Assembly: GCF_023555495.1 (NCBI RefSeq)
Contig: NZ_JALCZO010000003.1
Location: 248,001 to 312,000, forward strand
DNA from: Polaribacter sp. Z022
GTDB taxonomy: Bacteria > Bacteroidota > Bacteroidia > Flavobacteriales > Flavobacteriaceae
Reading direction: 5' to 3'
Length of the DNA: 64,000 bases
Shown here: in pieces, positions 9,418 to 18,105 of the stretch
Layout: every line of letters starts with the position of its first letter
Position numbering within the stretch: position 1 is the stretch's first letter
Made by a program: the position numbers and the translations under genes
The notes under the pieces: model-generated
The model's input: the letters and a program-made list of their open reading frames with translations, nothing else
Told to the model about the DNA's origin: nothing
Databases searched by the model: none

Positions 9418-9969
9418 ATGAGTATTAAAAAAGATAAAGTTATTGAAGTAGCAACAGTTTTATTTGCTGAAAATGGATTTGAAAATACTTCTATGGCTAA
9501 CATTTGTATTGAAGCGAATGTTTCTAAAGGATTGATATATCATCATTTTAAATCTAAAGAAGCAATTTTAATAGAAATATTTACGCAAACTACAAATCAA
9601 ATGATAGAAATGAATGAAAATTCTAAACCTTCAAAAGATCCTAAAAAACAATTGTTACAATTAATTGATTCTGTATTTAGTCAAATTGAAAAAGAAAAAC
9701 ATTTATTTAAGTTTAATTTAAATATGATGTTTAATCCTACAACAAACAAAATTTTAGAAGAACAAATAAAACTAAGAGCAAGTATATTATTCAACTCAAT
9801 AAAAGGTATTTTCAATCAATTATCAATTAAAAAAAGCGAAATATTAAGCTATATTTTTATTGCAGAAATTGACGGAATTGCTCTAAGCTATCTATCTTCT
9901 TATAATAATTATCCTTTAAAAAAAATGAAAAAGGAATTAATAAAAAAATACGCTAACTATAATGATTAG
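9418..9969 (+). CDS. TetR/AcrR-family transcriptional regulator
   Basis: A 183-residue regulator. The N-terminal TetR DNA-binding domain is typical (KVIEVATVLFAENGFENTSM, then SKGLIYHHFKSKEAIL, residues 6-55), followed by a helical ligand-binding domain without family-specific signals. A perfect palindrome 12 bases upstream suggests autorepression. Its coding end overlaps the next gene by 8 bases, so the acetyltransferase and RsgA genes may be under its control. No efflux pump or fatty-acid gene is adjacent, so the ligand is unknown. Confidence 0.88.
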   Translation: MSIKKDKVIEVATVLFAENGFENTSMANICIEANVSKGLIYHHFKSKEAILIEIFTQTTNQMIEMNENSKPSKDPKKQLLQLIDSVFSQIEKEKHLFKFNLNMMFNPTTNKILEEQIKLRASILFNSIKGIFNQLSIKKSEILSYIFIAEIDGIALSYLSSYNNYPLKKMKKELIKKYANYND

Positions 9970-10384
9970 AAAATATAACGATAACGAAATTCCTACTTTA
10001 GTTAACATTTGGGAACAATCATCAAGAATTGCTCATCCGTTTTTAACGGAAGAATTTACATTAATGGTAAAACAAGCAATGAAAGAAACTTACTTACCAA
10101 ATTCTAATACTTGGGTTTACGTAGAAGCAAATAATATACTTGGATTTATTTCTATGATAGAAAACGAAATAGGTGGTTTATTTGTTTCTCCTAAACATCA
10201 TGCTAAAGGAATAGGAACTGCTTTGGTAAATCATATGAAACAATTTCATAAAAATTTAGAAGTAGAAGTTTTTTACCAAAATAAAATTGGAAAACCCTTT
10301 TATGAAAAGTATGGTTTTAAAGTTTTTAAAGAATATATAATGGAAAGTACAAACCAAAAAGTACTAAGAATGAAAACTAATTAA
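9962..10384 (+). CDS. GNAT-family N-acetyltransferase
   Basis: A 140-residue GNAT protein. The acetyl-CoA binding motif A appears as LFVSPKHHAKGIGTALVNHM (about residues 76-96), followed by FYEKYGFKVFKEYIME typical of the YjdJ/YhbS-like group. The ATG lies inside the end of the TetR gene and the stop abuts the start of rsgA, indicating one transcript. The acceptor substrate cannot be inferred. Confidence 0.8.
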   Translation: MIRKYNDNEIPTLVNIWEQSSRIAHPFLTEEFTLMVKQAMKETYLPNSNTWVYVEANNILGFISMIENEIGGLFVSPKHHAKGIGTALVNHMKQFHKNLEVEVFYQNKIGKPFYEKYGFKVFKEYIMESTNQKVLRMKTN

Positions 10385-11458
10385 ATGAAAACAATTACGT
10401 TAAACGACTTAGGTTTTACAAGCGACTTAAAAAAGCATCAAGAAAAAAATAGCTTAGAATCATTTAGTGTAGGAAGAGTTATTTTAGAACATAAAGATAG
10501 ATATATTGTAAAAACTGCCACAAATGAATTAGAATCTGAACTTATTGGAAACTTAAGATTTAATGCTATAAATAGAAGTGATTTACCTGCTGTTGGTGAT
10601 TGGGTTGCAATAGCACAATATGATGAAAACAAGGCTTTAATTCATGCTGTTTATCCAAGAAAAACTTTATTGGAAAGAAAAGCTGTTGGCAAACTAAATG
10701 AGACACAAATTATTGCAACTAATATAGACTTTGGAATTATTGTTCAATCTGTAAACAGAGATTTTAGTATAAATCGATTAGAACGTTATATTACTATTTG
10801 CAACACCTCTAACATTACTCCAATAATTGTATTAAATAAAATTGATTTAATAAACAAAAACGAGTTAAGCATACTATTAAATACTATTAAGAATAGAATA
10901 AAAAATGTTGAAGTTTACCCTATAAGCAATCACACTTTAGTAGGTTTAGAAAAATTAAAATCTATATTTTTAAAAGGAAAAACGTATTGTCTTTTAGGTT
11001 CTTCTGGTGTAGGAAAATCTACTTTAATTAATACTTTAACAGAAACTAATTTAATGGAAACTGGCGAAATTAGTGAAAGTATTGACAGAGGAAAACATGT
11101 TACCAGCCATAGAGAACTCATTGTTTTTAATAATGGTATTTTAGTTGACAACCCTGGAATGAGAGAAGTTGGAATGACTGATAATGCTGAAGGAATAGAA
11201 TTGACGTTTGAACAAATTTTAGAAATCTCTACAGATTGTAAGTTTAGTGATTGTAATCATATTAATGAAAAAGGTTGTGCTATTTTAAAAGCCCTAGAAA
11301 ATGGAGATATAAATGAAGAAACTTTTGCTAACTTTCAAAAAATGGAAAGAGAAAGAATGCACTATGAATCTTCTTTAACAGAAAAAAAACAACAAGGTAA
11401 AAACTTAGCTAAATTAATAAGGCAAAACAAAAAAAGTAGAAATAACAATAAGTATTAA
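10385..11458 (+). CDS. rsgA: Ribosome small subunit-dependent GTPase A
   Basis: A 357-residue circularly permuted GTPase that acts in 30S subunit maturation. An N-terminal OB domain is followed by G4 (NKID, about residue 150), then the P-loop GSSGVGKST (about 204-212), G2/G3 with DNPGMRE (about 255), and a C-terminal zinc site formed by Cys/His in CKFSDCNHINEKGC. The length is typical. It starts on the base after the preceding stop and is followed by a second GNAT gene; the TetR-GNAT-RsgA arrangement is probably local. Confidence 0.93.
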   Translation: MKTITLNDLGFTSDLKKHQEKNSLESFSVGRVILEHKDRYIVKTATNELESELIGNLRFNAINRSDLPAVGDWVAIAQYDENKALIHAVYPRKTLLERKAVGKLNETQIIATNIDFGIIVQSVNRDFSINRLERYITICNTSNITPIIVLNKIDLINKNELSILLNTIKNRIKNVEVYPISNHTLVGLEKLKSIFLKGKTYCLLGSSGVGKSTLINTLTETNLMETGEISESIDRGKHVTSHRELIVFNNGILVDNPGMREVGMTDNAEGIELTFEQILEISTDCKFSDCNHINEKGCAILKALENGDINEETFANFQKMERERMHYESSLTEKKQQGKNLAKLIRQNKKSRNNNKY

Positions 11459-11477
11459 AAATTGATTAAAAAAAAGA

Positions 11478-11999
11478 ATGATTACAACAAAAAAAGTAAC
11501 ACTTAGACCTATTGATATAAAAGATGCTGAAGAAGTTTTTTCTTACAGATCTGATGCAGAAACAAACAAATATCAAGGTTGGTTGCCAGAATCTAAAAAA
11601 GAAATTGAAACTTTTATTTCTAAAAACCCAAAAGAATTTAACACTCCAGAAACATGGTTTCAATTAGTTATTATAGATAATATTTCTAAAAAGATTATTG
11701 GAGATATTGGTGTTCATTTTATTGATGATAATCAGTGTGAACTTGGTATAACTTTAGCAAAAAAACATCATGGTAAAGGTTATGCATCTTTATCTTTAAA
11801 AGAAGTGGTTTCATATTTATTTAACACTCTAAATAAACATCGTATTATAACTTCTTTAGATCCTAGAAACTTAGATTCTATTAAACTTGTAGAAAGGTTA
11901 GGTTTAAGAAAAGAAGCACATTTTAAGAAAAGCTTATTCTTAAATAACGAATGGGTAGATGATATTATCTATGCAGTTCTAAAAACAGAATGGAAATAA
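11478..11999 (+). CDS. RimJ/RimL-like GNAT acetyltransferase
   Basis: A 173-residue GNAT enzyme of the RimJ/RimL type. It has an N-terminal VTLRPIDIKDAEEVFSYRSD, the acetyl-CoA loop LAKKHHGKGYASLSLKEVV, and the closing LVERLGLRKEAHFKKSLFLNNEW...DDIIYA, a pattern seen in ribosomal-protein or small-molecule N-acetyltransferases. It lies 19 bases after rsgA and is probably the last gene of that transcript. It differs clearly from the GNAT at 9962, so it is not a recent duplicate. Confidence 0.82.
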   Translation: MITTKKVTLRPIDIKDAEEVFSYRSDAETNKYQGWLPESKKEIETFISKNPKEFNTPETWFQLVIIDNISKKIIGDIGVHFIDDNQCELGITLAKKHHGKGYASLSLKEVVSYLFNTLNKHRIITSLDPRNLDSIKLVERLGLRKEAHFKKSLFLNNEWVDDIIYAVLKTEWK

Positions 12000-12020
12000 A
12001 AGAGACTTCTATTTCCATTC
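11988..12020. terminator. Possible convergent hairpin
   Basis: GAATGGAAATA and TATTTCCATTC form an 11-bp stem around a short loop at the end of the GNAT gene. It includes the stop codon and has only a poor T tract, so the call is tentative. Confidence 0.35.
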
Positions 12021-12041
12021 ATTTATTTTAATTCTAAATTT

Positions 12042-13967
12042 TTAACTTAACTTAAAATTAGAAACTTGATCTTCTACAGTTTCCCAATCTTCCATTAAAG
12101 TATCTAAGCTTGCTTTTTTAGCTTTGTATTTTTCAAAGAAATTTGGTCTTGCAGAAACTTCATCATAATTTTGAGCCAATTCTAAATCAATTTTCTCAAT
12201 TTCTTTTTCTAAATCTGCAATTTTAGTTTCTATATTAGACAGTTTATTTTTTAACTTTTTTAATTGCTTTTCTTGTTCTCTAGACATTTGATAAGCTTCT
12301 TTTTTATCAGAAGTTTTATCAACTTTAACAACTGTTCTTTTTTCTGCTTCTCTAAGGTTTTCTATTTTGTGTTGTTCTAAGAAGTAATCAATATCTCCCA
12401 AATATTCTTTAATTACTTTATCTTTAAAACCATACACTGTTGTTGTTAAACCTTGTAAAAAATCTCTATCGTGAGAAACTAATATTAAGGTACCATTAAA
12501 CTGTTTTAGAGCTTCTTTTAATACGTTTTTTGAGGCAATATCTAAGTGGTTTGTTGGCTCATCCATTATTAACACATTAAATGGCTGCAACAATAATTTA
12601 CACAATGCTAAACGATTTCTTTCTCCTCCAGAAAGTACTTTTGCTTTTTTGTCTACTGCATCTCCTCCAAACAAAAAGGCTCCTAACATATCTCTAACTC
12701 GCATTCTGTTAGTATCTGTTGCAGCATCTTCCATAATTTGAAGCACTGTTTTTTCTGGTGGTAAATGTTCTGATTGGTTTTGGGCAAAATATCCTATTTC
12801 TACATTATGCCCCAATTTAAAATCTCCTTCAAAAGGAATTTCTCCTACCATCATTTTTGCCAAAGTAGATTTTCCTTGACCATTTTGCCCCACAAATGCA
12901 ATTTTACTATTTCTTTCTATTAATAAATCTACGTTTTCTAAAACGTGTTTATCACCATAACTTTTACTTAAATTTTCTGCTTCAACAATAATTTTACCAG
13001 GTTCTCTAGAAATTGCAAAACGCACATTCATAGCAGCATTATCATCTTGATCTACTTCAATTCTTTCAACTTTATCTAGTTGTTTCATTAAAGATTGTGC
13101 CATTGAAGCTTTACTTGCCTTGGCTTTAAATTTATCAATTAAAAGCTGTTTTTGTCTAATTTCTTTTTCTTGATTTTTCTGAGCCTGTAATTGCTTTTCT
13201 TTAATTTCTCCTCTTAATAACAAGAATTGAGAATATGGTTTTTTATAATCGTAAATCTGACCTAAAGAAATTTCTATAGTTCTGTTAGTTACATTATCTA
13301 AAAACATTTTATCATGCGAAACTAGTACAATTGCTCCTGCATAAGATTTTAAGAAATTTTCTAACCATATAATAGATTCTATATCTAAGTGATTGGTAGG
13401 CTCATCCAATAATAAAATATCGTTATTTTGAAGAAGTAGTTTTGCAAGTTCAATACGCATTCTCCATCCTCCAGAAAAAGTATCAGTTAGCTTGTCAAAA
13501 TCTTCTCTTTGAAAACCTAAACCTTGCAATATCTTTTCTGTATCTCCTTGGTAATTGTAACCACCAAGCAACTCATAACGTTCTGTATTGTCTGTTAAAT
13601 CATGAATTAAGTCTGTATAACTTTCACTTTCATAATCTGTTCTGGTTGCTAATTGCTCATTAATTTCATCGAGCTTTAATTCTATTTCTTTAATTTCTTC
13701 AAAAGCTTGATACGCTTCTTCTAAAATTGTACGTCCTTCAACAAAATCTATATCTTGTCTTAAAAAACCTATTTGAACATCTTTATCAAATGCCATTGTA
13801 CCTCCACTACTTTCTATGTCTTTAGAAAGCACTTTTAATAGCGTAGATTTACCTGCCCCATTTTTACCAATAAGACCAACTCTATCACCTTTATTTAATT
13901 TAAAAGTAATTCCTGAAAATAAATCAGTTCCCATAAAAGAAACTGTTAAGTTATGTACATTTAACAT
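12042..13967 (-). CDS. ABC-F family ATPase (Uup-like)
   Basis: A 641-residue soluble protein with two ATP-binding cassettes and no membrane domain, the ABC-F type that works on the ribosome. Cassette 1 has GLIGKNGAGKST, FSGGWRMR and LLLDEPTNHLD; cassette 2 has AFVGQNGQGKST, LSGGERNR and LIMDEPTNHLD. The linker between them is charged (about residues 240-320), and the C-terminal 90 residues form a coiled coil as in Uup. Such proteins resolve stalled or mis-set ribosomes, and the exact subfamily role is uncertain. Expression probably comes from the minus-strand box at 14016. Confidence 0.9.
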   Translation of the reverse strand: MLNVHNLTVSFMGTDLFSGITFKLNKGDRVGLIGKNGAGKSTLLKVLSKDIESSGGTMAFDKDVQIGFLRQDIDFVEGRTILEEAYQAFEEIKEIELKLDEINEQLATRTDYESESYTDLIHDLTDNTERYELLGGYNYQGDTEKILQGLGFQREDFDKLTDTFSGGWRMRIELAKLLLQNNDILLLDEPTNHLDIESIIWLENFLKSYAGAIVLVSHDKMFLDNVTNRTIEISLGQIYDYKKPYSQFLLLRGEIKEKQLQAQKNQEKEIRQKQLLIDKFKAKASKASMAQSLMKQLDKVERIEVDQDDNAAMNVRFAISREPGKIIVEAENLSKSYGDKHVLENVDLLIERNSKIAFVGQNGQGKSTLAKMMVGEIPFEGDFKLGHNVEIGYFAQNQSEHLPPEKTVLQIMEDAATDTNRMRVRDMLGAFLFGGDAVDKKAKVLSGGERNRLALCKLLLQPFNVLIMDEPTNHLDIASKNVLKEALKQFNGTLILVSHDRDFLQGLTTTVYGFKDKVIKEYLGDIDYFLEQHKIENLREAEKRTVVKVDKTSDKKEAYQMSREQEKQLKKLKNKLSNIETKIADLEKEIEKIDLELAQNYDEVSARPNFFEKYKAKKASLDTLMEDWETVEDQVSNFKLS

Positions 13968-14007
13968 CTTGTGTAATAATTGTTACTTAAAAAAAAGTTG
14001 AAAACTA

Positions 14008-14015
14008 TATATTTG
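14008..14015 (+). promoter_or_regulatory. -7 box for the DUF983 gene
   Basis: TATATTTG is an exact TAnnTTTG match, 27 bases before the ATG at 14043. It abuts a minus-strand box at 14016-14023. Confidence 0.5.
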
Positions 14016-14023
14016 CAAAAGTA
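14016..14023 (-). promoter_or_regulatory. -7 box for the ABC-F gene
   Basis: CAAAAGTA reads TACTTTTG on the minus strand, an exact -7 box, 48 bases upstream of the ABC-F ATG. It sits back to back with the plus-strand box. Confidence 0.5.
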
Positions 14024-14042
14024 TACAAATTTATATTTTATT

Positions 14043-14441
14043 ATGTTTAAAAAGGGAAGCAAGTTGTATAGTATTTTTAATACAAAATGTCCTAGGTGTC
14101 ATGAAGGTGATTTCTATGAACATAATTTTACTTTTAACCCTAGCAAGGTTACAAAATTACACGACACTTGCCCTAAATGTGATTTAAAATATATGATGGA
14201 ACCTTCTTTCTTTTATGGGGCTATGTATGTAAATTACGGAATTATAGTTGCACTTTTTGTAGCCGTTTTTATTGTTTGTAAATTATTTTTAGACTTAACT
14301 ATTATTCAAAGTTTTGTTGCAATTATTATTGCATCATTAATTCTTGCTCCTGTAAATTTGAGACTTTCAAGAATTATTTGGATAAATATGTTTGTTGCTT
14401 ACGATAAAAATAGTTTAAAAAAAGGAACTAAAACCGAGTAA
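14043..14441 (+). CDS. DUF983 membrane protein with zinc ribbon
   Basis: A 132-residue DUF983-type protein. The N-terminal half has two Cys pairs, CPRC and CPKC (about residues 16-52), which likely bind zinc; two membrane helices follow (about 60-105). The longer ORF from 13980 is rejected because a promoter box lies at 14008-14015, inside that extension, and MFKKGSKLYSIF is the natural family start. The stop overlaps the 3' end of the convergent FAD oxidoreductase gene by 14 bases. The function of DUF983 is not established; in some bacteria it lies near cytochrome oxidase genes, but not here. Confidence 0.75.
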   Translation: MFKKGSKLYSIFNTKCPRCHEGDFYEHNFTFNPSKVTKLHDTCPKCDLKYMMEPSFFYGAMYVNYGIIVALFVAVFIVCKLFLDLTIIQSFVAIIIASLILAPVNLRLSRIIWINMFVAYDKNSLKKGTKTE

Positions 14442-15465
14442 TATTTATTTCTTCATCTAAATTTTCTCCTTTTTCTAGATGCTTGTATAAGTTTTTAGCA
14501 ACTGTTGGAGCAATCATAACTCCACGTGTTCCTAAACCGTTTAAAACCACTAATTGTTTATATTCTGGATGCACACCAACCAATGGTCTTCTATCTTTTA
14601 CAGTAGGTCTTACTCCTGCAGTTTGATTTACAATTGTATAATCTACATTAATTACCTTTTTTAATTTATCAATCAGCTCTTCTTTACCTTCTTTAGATGG
14701 AATAGAGGTTTTGTCTTTCCAATTAAAAGTAGCTCCTACTTTATAAGTATGATTGCCTATTGGCAATACAAATAATGTAGATTTTAGTAAAAAGTCTATT
14801 TTTAATTCTGGAGCATGTATGGTTAACAATTCTCCTTTAGCTTCATTTAGTGGTAAATAATTAAAAAACGGGTTTTGTTTTATTCCAAAACCTTCGCAAA
14901 AAACAATTTTAGAAGCGTTTATGTCTTGATAATTAACTGTGTTTTCTTTTAATTCTACATCTGCATAATTAAAGTTTTCGAAACGGATTAAGTTTTTTCC
15001 TTTTAAATAATCTCTATAGGCTTCTACTAATTTTTGTGTATCAATTCTACCTGTGTGTTTTACGTTTCCAAAGTTGAAATCTGCTAAAACTCCATGATAA
15101 TTATGAGTATCTAATTTTGGGTCTAAATAATCTACTAATTTTGGTTTGTCTAATGCAGCAAACCAATTATTTTGATCTTCAATAGATTTAAAAGATTTTT
15201 TTGTGATGAATTTTTCATCAACTTTTATCTGTAGTTTTTCTTCTAATTTTTTATAAAAAGGAAGTGCTAATTTAAGTTGCTCTATAGCATTCCAAACAGG
15301 AGTAAATCTTTTTAATATTACAGGATTGTATACTCCACCAGCCACTAAAGATGAAGTTTGAGAGTCGTCTTCAAAAACTAAAAATGTTTTTTCTGCTGCA
15401 ATTAATTCTTCTACAAAAGCTAAACCAGCTAACCCTAAACCAACTATAATATAATCTACTTTCAT
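14428..15465 (-). CDS. FAD-dependent oxidoreductase (DAO/DadA fold)
   Basis: A 345-residue flavoprotein with an N-terminal dinucleotide-binding motif (YIIVGLGLAGLAFVEELI, residues 4-21) and a FAD-contacting C-terminal segment GVRPTVKDRRPLVG...VLNGLGTRGVMIAP typical of D-amino-acid-oxidase-like proteins. Related proteins include ThiO/DadA and the oxidase half of MnmC, but no methyltransferase half is present. The substrate is unknown. A -7 box lies only 5 bases above the ATG, so the mRNA may be leaderless or nearly so. Confidence 0.78.
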   Translation of the reverse strand: MKVDYIIVGLGLAGLAFVEELIAAEKTFLVFEDDSQTSSLVAGGVYNPVILKRFTPVWNAIEQLKLALPFYKKLEEKLQIKVDEKFITKKSFKSIEDQNNWFAALDKPKLVDYLDPKLDTHNYHGVLADFNFGNVKHTGRIDTQKLVEAYRDYLKGKNLIRFENFNYADVELKENTVNYQDINASKIVFCEGFGIKQNPFFNYLPLNEAKGELLTIHAPELKIDFLLKSTLFVLPIGNHTYKVGATFNWKDKTSIPSKEGKEELIDKLKKVINVDYTIVNQTAGVRPTVKDRRPLVGVHPEYKQLVVLNGLGTRGVMIAPTVAKNLYKHLEKGENLDEEINITRF

Positions 15466-15469
15466 GTTA

Positions 15470-15477
15470 CAAAAGTA
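15470..15477 (-). promoter_or_regulatory. -7 box immediately above the FAD oxidoreductase start
   Basis: CAAAAGTA reads TACTTTTG on the minus strand, an exact box whose inner edge is 5 bases from the ATG at 15465. Confidence 0.45.
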
Positions 15478-15527
15478 AGTGAATTTGAGAGTACTTTATC
15501 ATTTTTCTAATAGTTTATAAATAAGTA

Positions 15528-15604
15528 TAGCCCTGATTGAAGCTTTGTTTGAGCTCTTTTTGAGGTACGAAAAAAAGCGAGTGCGTAAAGCAGGAAATAG
15601 CTTC
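15528..15604 (+). ncRNA. Candidate structured RNA (Flavo-1-like)
   Basis: This stretch between the FAD oxidoreductase and gldN is less AT-rich than nearby spacers. It begins TAGCCCTGATTGAAGC and ends AGCAGGAAATAGCTTC. TGAAGC near the 5' end can pair with GCTTCA at the 3' end, and an inner GAGCTC...GAGG/GTAC...GTGC region could form further helices. From memory it resembles the conserved CCCTGATNGAAGC ... CAGGAAATAGCT pattern of intergenic Flavobacteria RNAs (Flavo-1 type). A strong hairpin follows at 15604-15640. No match search was possible, and the name is tentative. Confidence 0.45.
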
Positions 15605-15640
15605 AAAAAAAAAACGTTCCAAAAAAATTGGAACGTTTTA
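15604..15640. terminator. Terminator behind gldN (possibly bidirectional)
   Basis: AAAACGTTCCAA / TTGGAACGTTTT form a 12-bp stem with an A-rich loop. On the minus strand it is followed by a run of eight or more T residues, ending the gldKLMN transcript. On the plus strand it would end the candidate RNA. Confidence 0.75.
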
Positions 15641-15662
15641 ATATTTTATAAAATGTTAGGAA

Positions 15663-16517
15663 TTAGTAATTCCACATATCCATTTCTCGGTTTCTAATAC
15701 CTTCTTTAATTTTATTAGCTTCTAATAATTGGAATAAAGAATTACCTCTTACATAATCTGCAATAGCTCTATTACCATAAATATTTTCTTCTCTAACAAT
15801 GGTACTACTAAATCTTCTTGCGTTTAACAAGTGATCAAAAGATATTGGTTGCGATACATTTTTAGGATTAAATACTTTTGCATCGTGTAAAACGTCTCTT
15901 GCTGATGGAAAGAATATCCAAAATAATTCATATAAATTTTCGTCTTCAATATCTTGTACTCCTATTGTTTGTACATCTTTACCCATTGGTGCTAAAGCCA
16001 ATAATCTGTATTTTAATTCTCCTTGACGTTTATCAAAATACCACATTCCTTTAATCATGTAACCTTCTACATCTTGCGTTTGAAGTCTTACAGTATCTCT
16101 ATATCCGTTTTCTTCTCTAATACTAGAAAGTCTAGAGTCTATTTCATTTTGCGTAATTTTAGAAGTAAAGAAAGAATCTGAATACGCTTCTTTTATTTTA
16201 CCTTGTTTTATACCTTTAATTAAAGTATCAAACAAAGATCTTCTATCATTAGAAATGTTAGTAGTATCTATAGGAAAATAATATGGTAAATTTATTTTCT
16301 GATTTAAATCTATAAATTCCCAAACTACTTTAGACCATAATACATCTCTATCATCTACGTAACCGTAAGGAATAGGACCATCATTATCTGCTGCTAGTTG
16401 CTGTTTGCTTTTCTTTCCTATTTGAGAAGGATCTTTAGCGTTCAATAAACCTGCTTGCGCATTTATTGAAGCACTTAGCATCAAAGCGAAAAATAATATT
16501 AAACAATTTTTAAACAT
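15663..16517 (-). CDS. gldN: Gliding motility / T9SS protein GldN
   Basis: A 284-residue periplasmic GldN/PorN protein with a signal peptide (residues 1-20, LILFFALMLSASINAQAG). The family pattern is clear: an early YVDDRDVLWSKVVWEFIDLNQKINLPYYFP region and DIEDENLYELFWIFFPSARDVL in the second half. With GldK it forms the ring-like outer-membrane-associated part of the type IX secretion machine, connected to the GldLM motor. It is last in the gldKLMN order, 16 bases after gldM, and ends before a strong terminator. Confidence 0.95.
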   Translation of the reverse strand: MFKNCLILFFALMLSASINAQAGLLNAKDPSQIGKKSKQQLAADNDGPIPYGYVDDRDVLWSKVVWEFIDLNQKINLPYYFPIDTTNISNDRRSLFDTLIKGIKQGKIKEAYSDSFFTSKITQNEIDSRLSSIREENGYRDTVRLQTQDVEGYMIKGMWYFDKRQGELKYRLLALAPMGKDVQTIGVQDIEDENLYELFWIFFPSARDVLHDAKVFNPKNVSQPISFDHLLNARRFSSTIVREENIYGNRAIADYVRGNSLFQLLEANKIKEGIRNREMDMWNY

Positions 16518-16533
16518 AATTACTTCTTTTCTT

Positions 16534-18060
16534 CTAGTTTGTTAATTCTATATTAACTGGTAATACTTTTTTAAGGTTATATCCATTTGCAGTAGCTTTA
16601 ATACCATAAATGTTAATAATATCTCCTCTTTTAGCTTTAGATAATTTCTTTTTAGCTGCAGCACTTAATTTGCTACCATTTACTAAAATAGTTAATTGTC
16701 CTGGTACTTTAATTTTAAAGCTTTGAACTTTAATACTTAAATCGAATTCGAAATCTGGTAATCCTGCTGCAATTGGAGCATTAGATAAACCTGATTTTGG
16801 CATTCTTACAGTACCATATTGACCTCTTACAGATCCCATTGCAGCAGGAATGTCTTTAATTCTAAAAGTTGCTTTAGAATTAACAGTTTTCCCACTACTT
16901 AATTTTGCACTAACATTAATAGTTGCAACATTTCCTGCTGCAGGTCTAATACTATATTTACCTCTACTACCTGTTAATTTACCTCCTGTAGCAGAAACTC
17001 TTAAGTTGTTATCACTTACACCAGGTAATGAAACTGAAATAGGATTGTCTAAACCTCTATAAACTACGTTCATTTTATCTGCAGATACTACAGCTGTACT
17101 TGGTTCTGGAATAACAGAATAAGAACTTTCAAATGGTACATCTACTGCTTCTCCATTTTGTGTAAAAGTAATTTTACCTTTTATATCATGATTACCTACA
17201 TTACCTGCTGGCATATCTATAATAACTTGCCCAGATTGAATGTTTTTATAATCTTTACCGTTTAAAATTACATTATCAGGAACCATTGTTGCATCATAAC
17301 GTCCTAAAACAATTTTACCTGTAACTTTTTCACCAGCAAAATATGCGTTCTTTTCTAACGAAACAATTCCTTTATAATTGTCTAATGATAATGCTTCTTC
17401 CAATTTACCTCCTAATAAATCTGCAACTATATCTGCTTCTGTATTTTTAATATCAGCTTGCATTTGTGTTAAGTTAGTTAAAGATGCAATTAAAGGAAAT
17501 CCTTTATATCTATAATCTAACCATTTAATAGTTTTACCATCTCTATTAGTTACTTCATTAGTAGAAAATCTTTTAGTTAAAAGTGAAGCAAAATTGCTAT
17601 CTGTTCCTAAAACATTTGTTACATCTGTTCTATAACCATTTATTTTATCTAAGAATTCTTGACCTTCAGCAGTGTATTTATCACCTTTAAAAAAATACTC
17701 ATCTAAGAATTCCATTTTATCCATAGATTCGTAATCTTGCTTATCATCAATATCAGCAGTCATTTTACCTTTTAACTCATCTAAATAAGTATAAAAATTA
17801 TCAGATAAACTTTTTATTTGAATTGCTTGTTTGTTTAATTCTCCAAATTTTTCAGTTTGCTCATTAGCTTTAGTTGCTAAATTTGCATAAGCTTCATTAT
17901 TTTTTGCTGTAGTTGAGATGTTGTTTTCTGTCAACTTTTCATTCATAAAACCGAAAGCAGATAAAACTTCTTTACTCATATTTAAAGCTAACATTGCAAT
18001 AAATACTAAGTACATTAAGTTTATCATTTTCTGTCTTGCCGACATTTTTCCTGCTGCCAT
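16534..18060 (-). CDS. gldM: Gliding motility / T9SS motor protein GldM
   Basis: A 508-residue GldM/PorM protein. It has a short cytoplasmic N-terminus, one membrane helix (about residues 12-33) and a long periplasmic part of four stacked domains. Arg9 in KMSARQKMINLMYLVF sits at the same position as the Arg reported to be important in the Flavobacterium johnsoniae motor. It forms a dimer inserted in a GldL pentamer and uses the proton gradient to drive T9SS export and gliding. The gene lies between gldL and gldN in the usual order. Confidence 0.95.
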   Translation of the reverse strand: MAAGKMSARQKMINLMYLVFIAMLALNMSKEVLSAFGFMNEKLTENNISTTAKNNEAYANLATKANEQTEKFGELNKQAIQIKSLSDNFYTYLDELKGKMTADIDDKQDYESMDKMEFLDEYFFKGDKYTAEGQEFLDKINGYRTDVTNVLGTDSNFASLLTKRFSTNEVTNRDGKTIKWLDYRYKGFPLIASLTNLTQMQADIKNTEADIVADLLGGKLEEALSLDNYKGIVSLEKNAYFAGEKVTGKIVLGRYDATMVPDNVILNGKDYKNIQSGQVIIDMPAGNVGNHDIKGKITFTQNGEAVDVPFESSYSVIPEPSTAVVSADKMNVVYRGLDNPISVSLPGVSDNNLRVSATGGKLTGSRGKYSIRPAAGNVATINVSAKLSSGKTVNSKATFRIKDIPAAMGSVRGQYGTVRMPKSGLSNAPIAAGLPDFEFDLSIKVQSFKIKVPGQLTILVNGSKLSAAAKKKLSKAKRGDIINIYGIKATANGYNLKKVLPVNIELTN

Positions 18061-18105
18061 TCTAATTAGTTTTTAAGTTAATATTCATATTAGTTTAACT
18101 AATTA

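Noticed and set aside
13980..14042. Longer start for the DUF983 protein
   Set aside because: The extension overlaps the -7 box at 14008-14015; the ATG at 14043 matches the family start.
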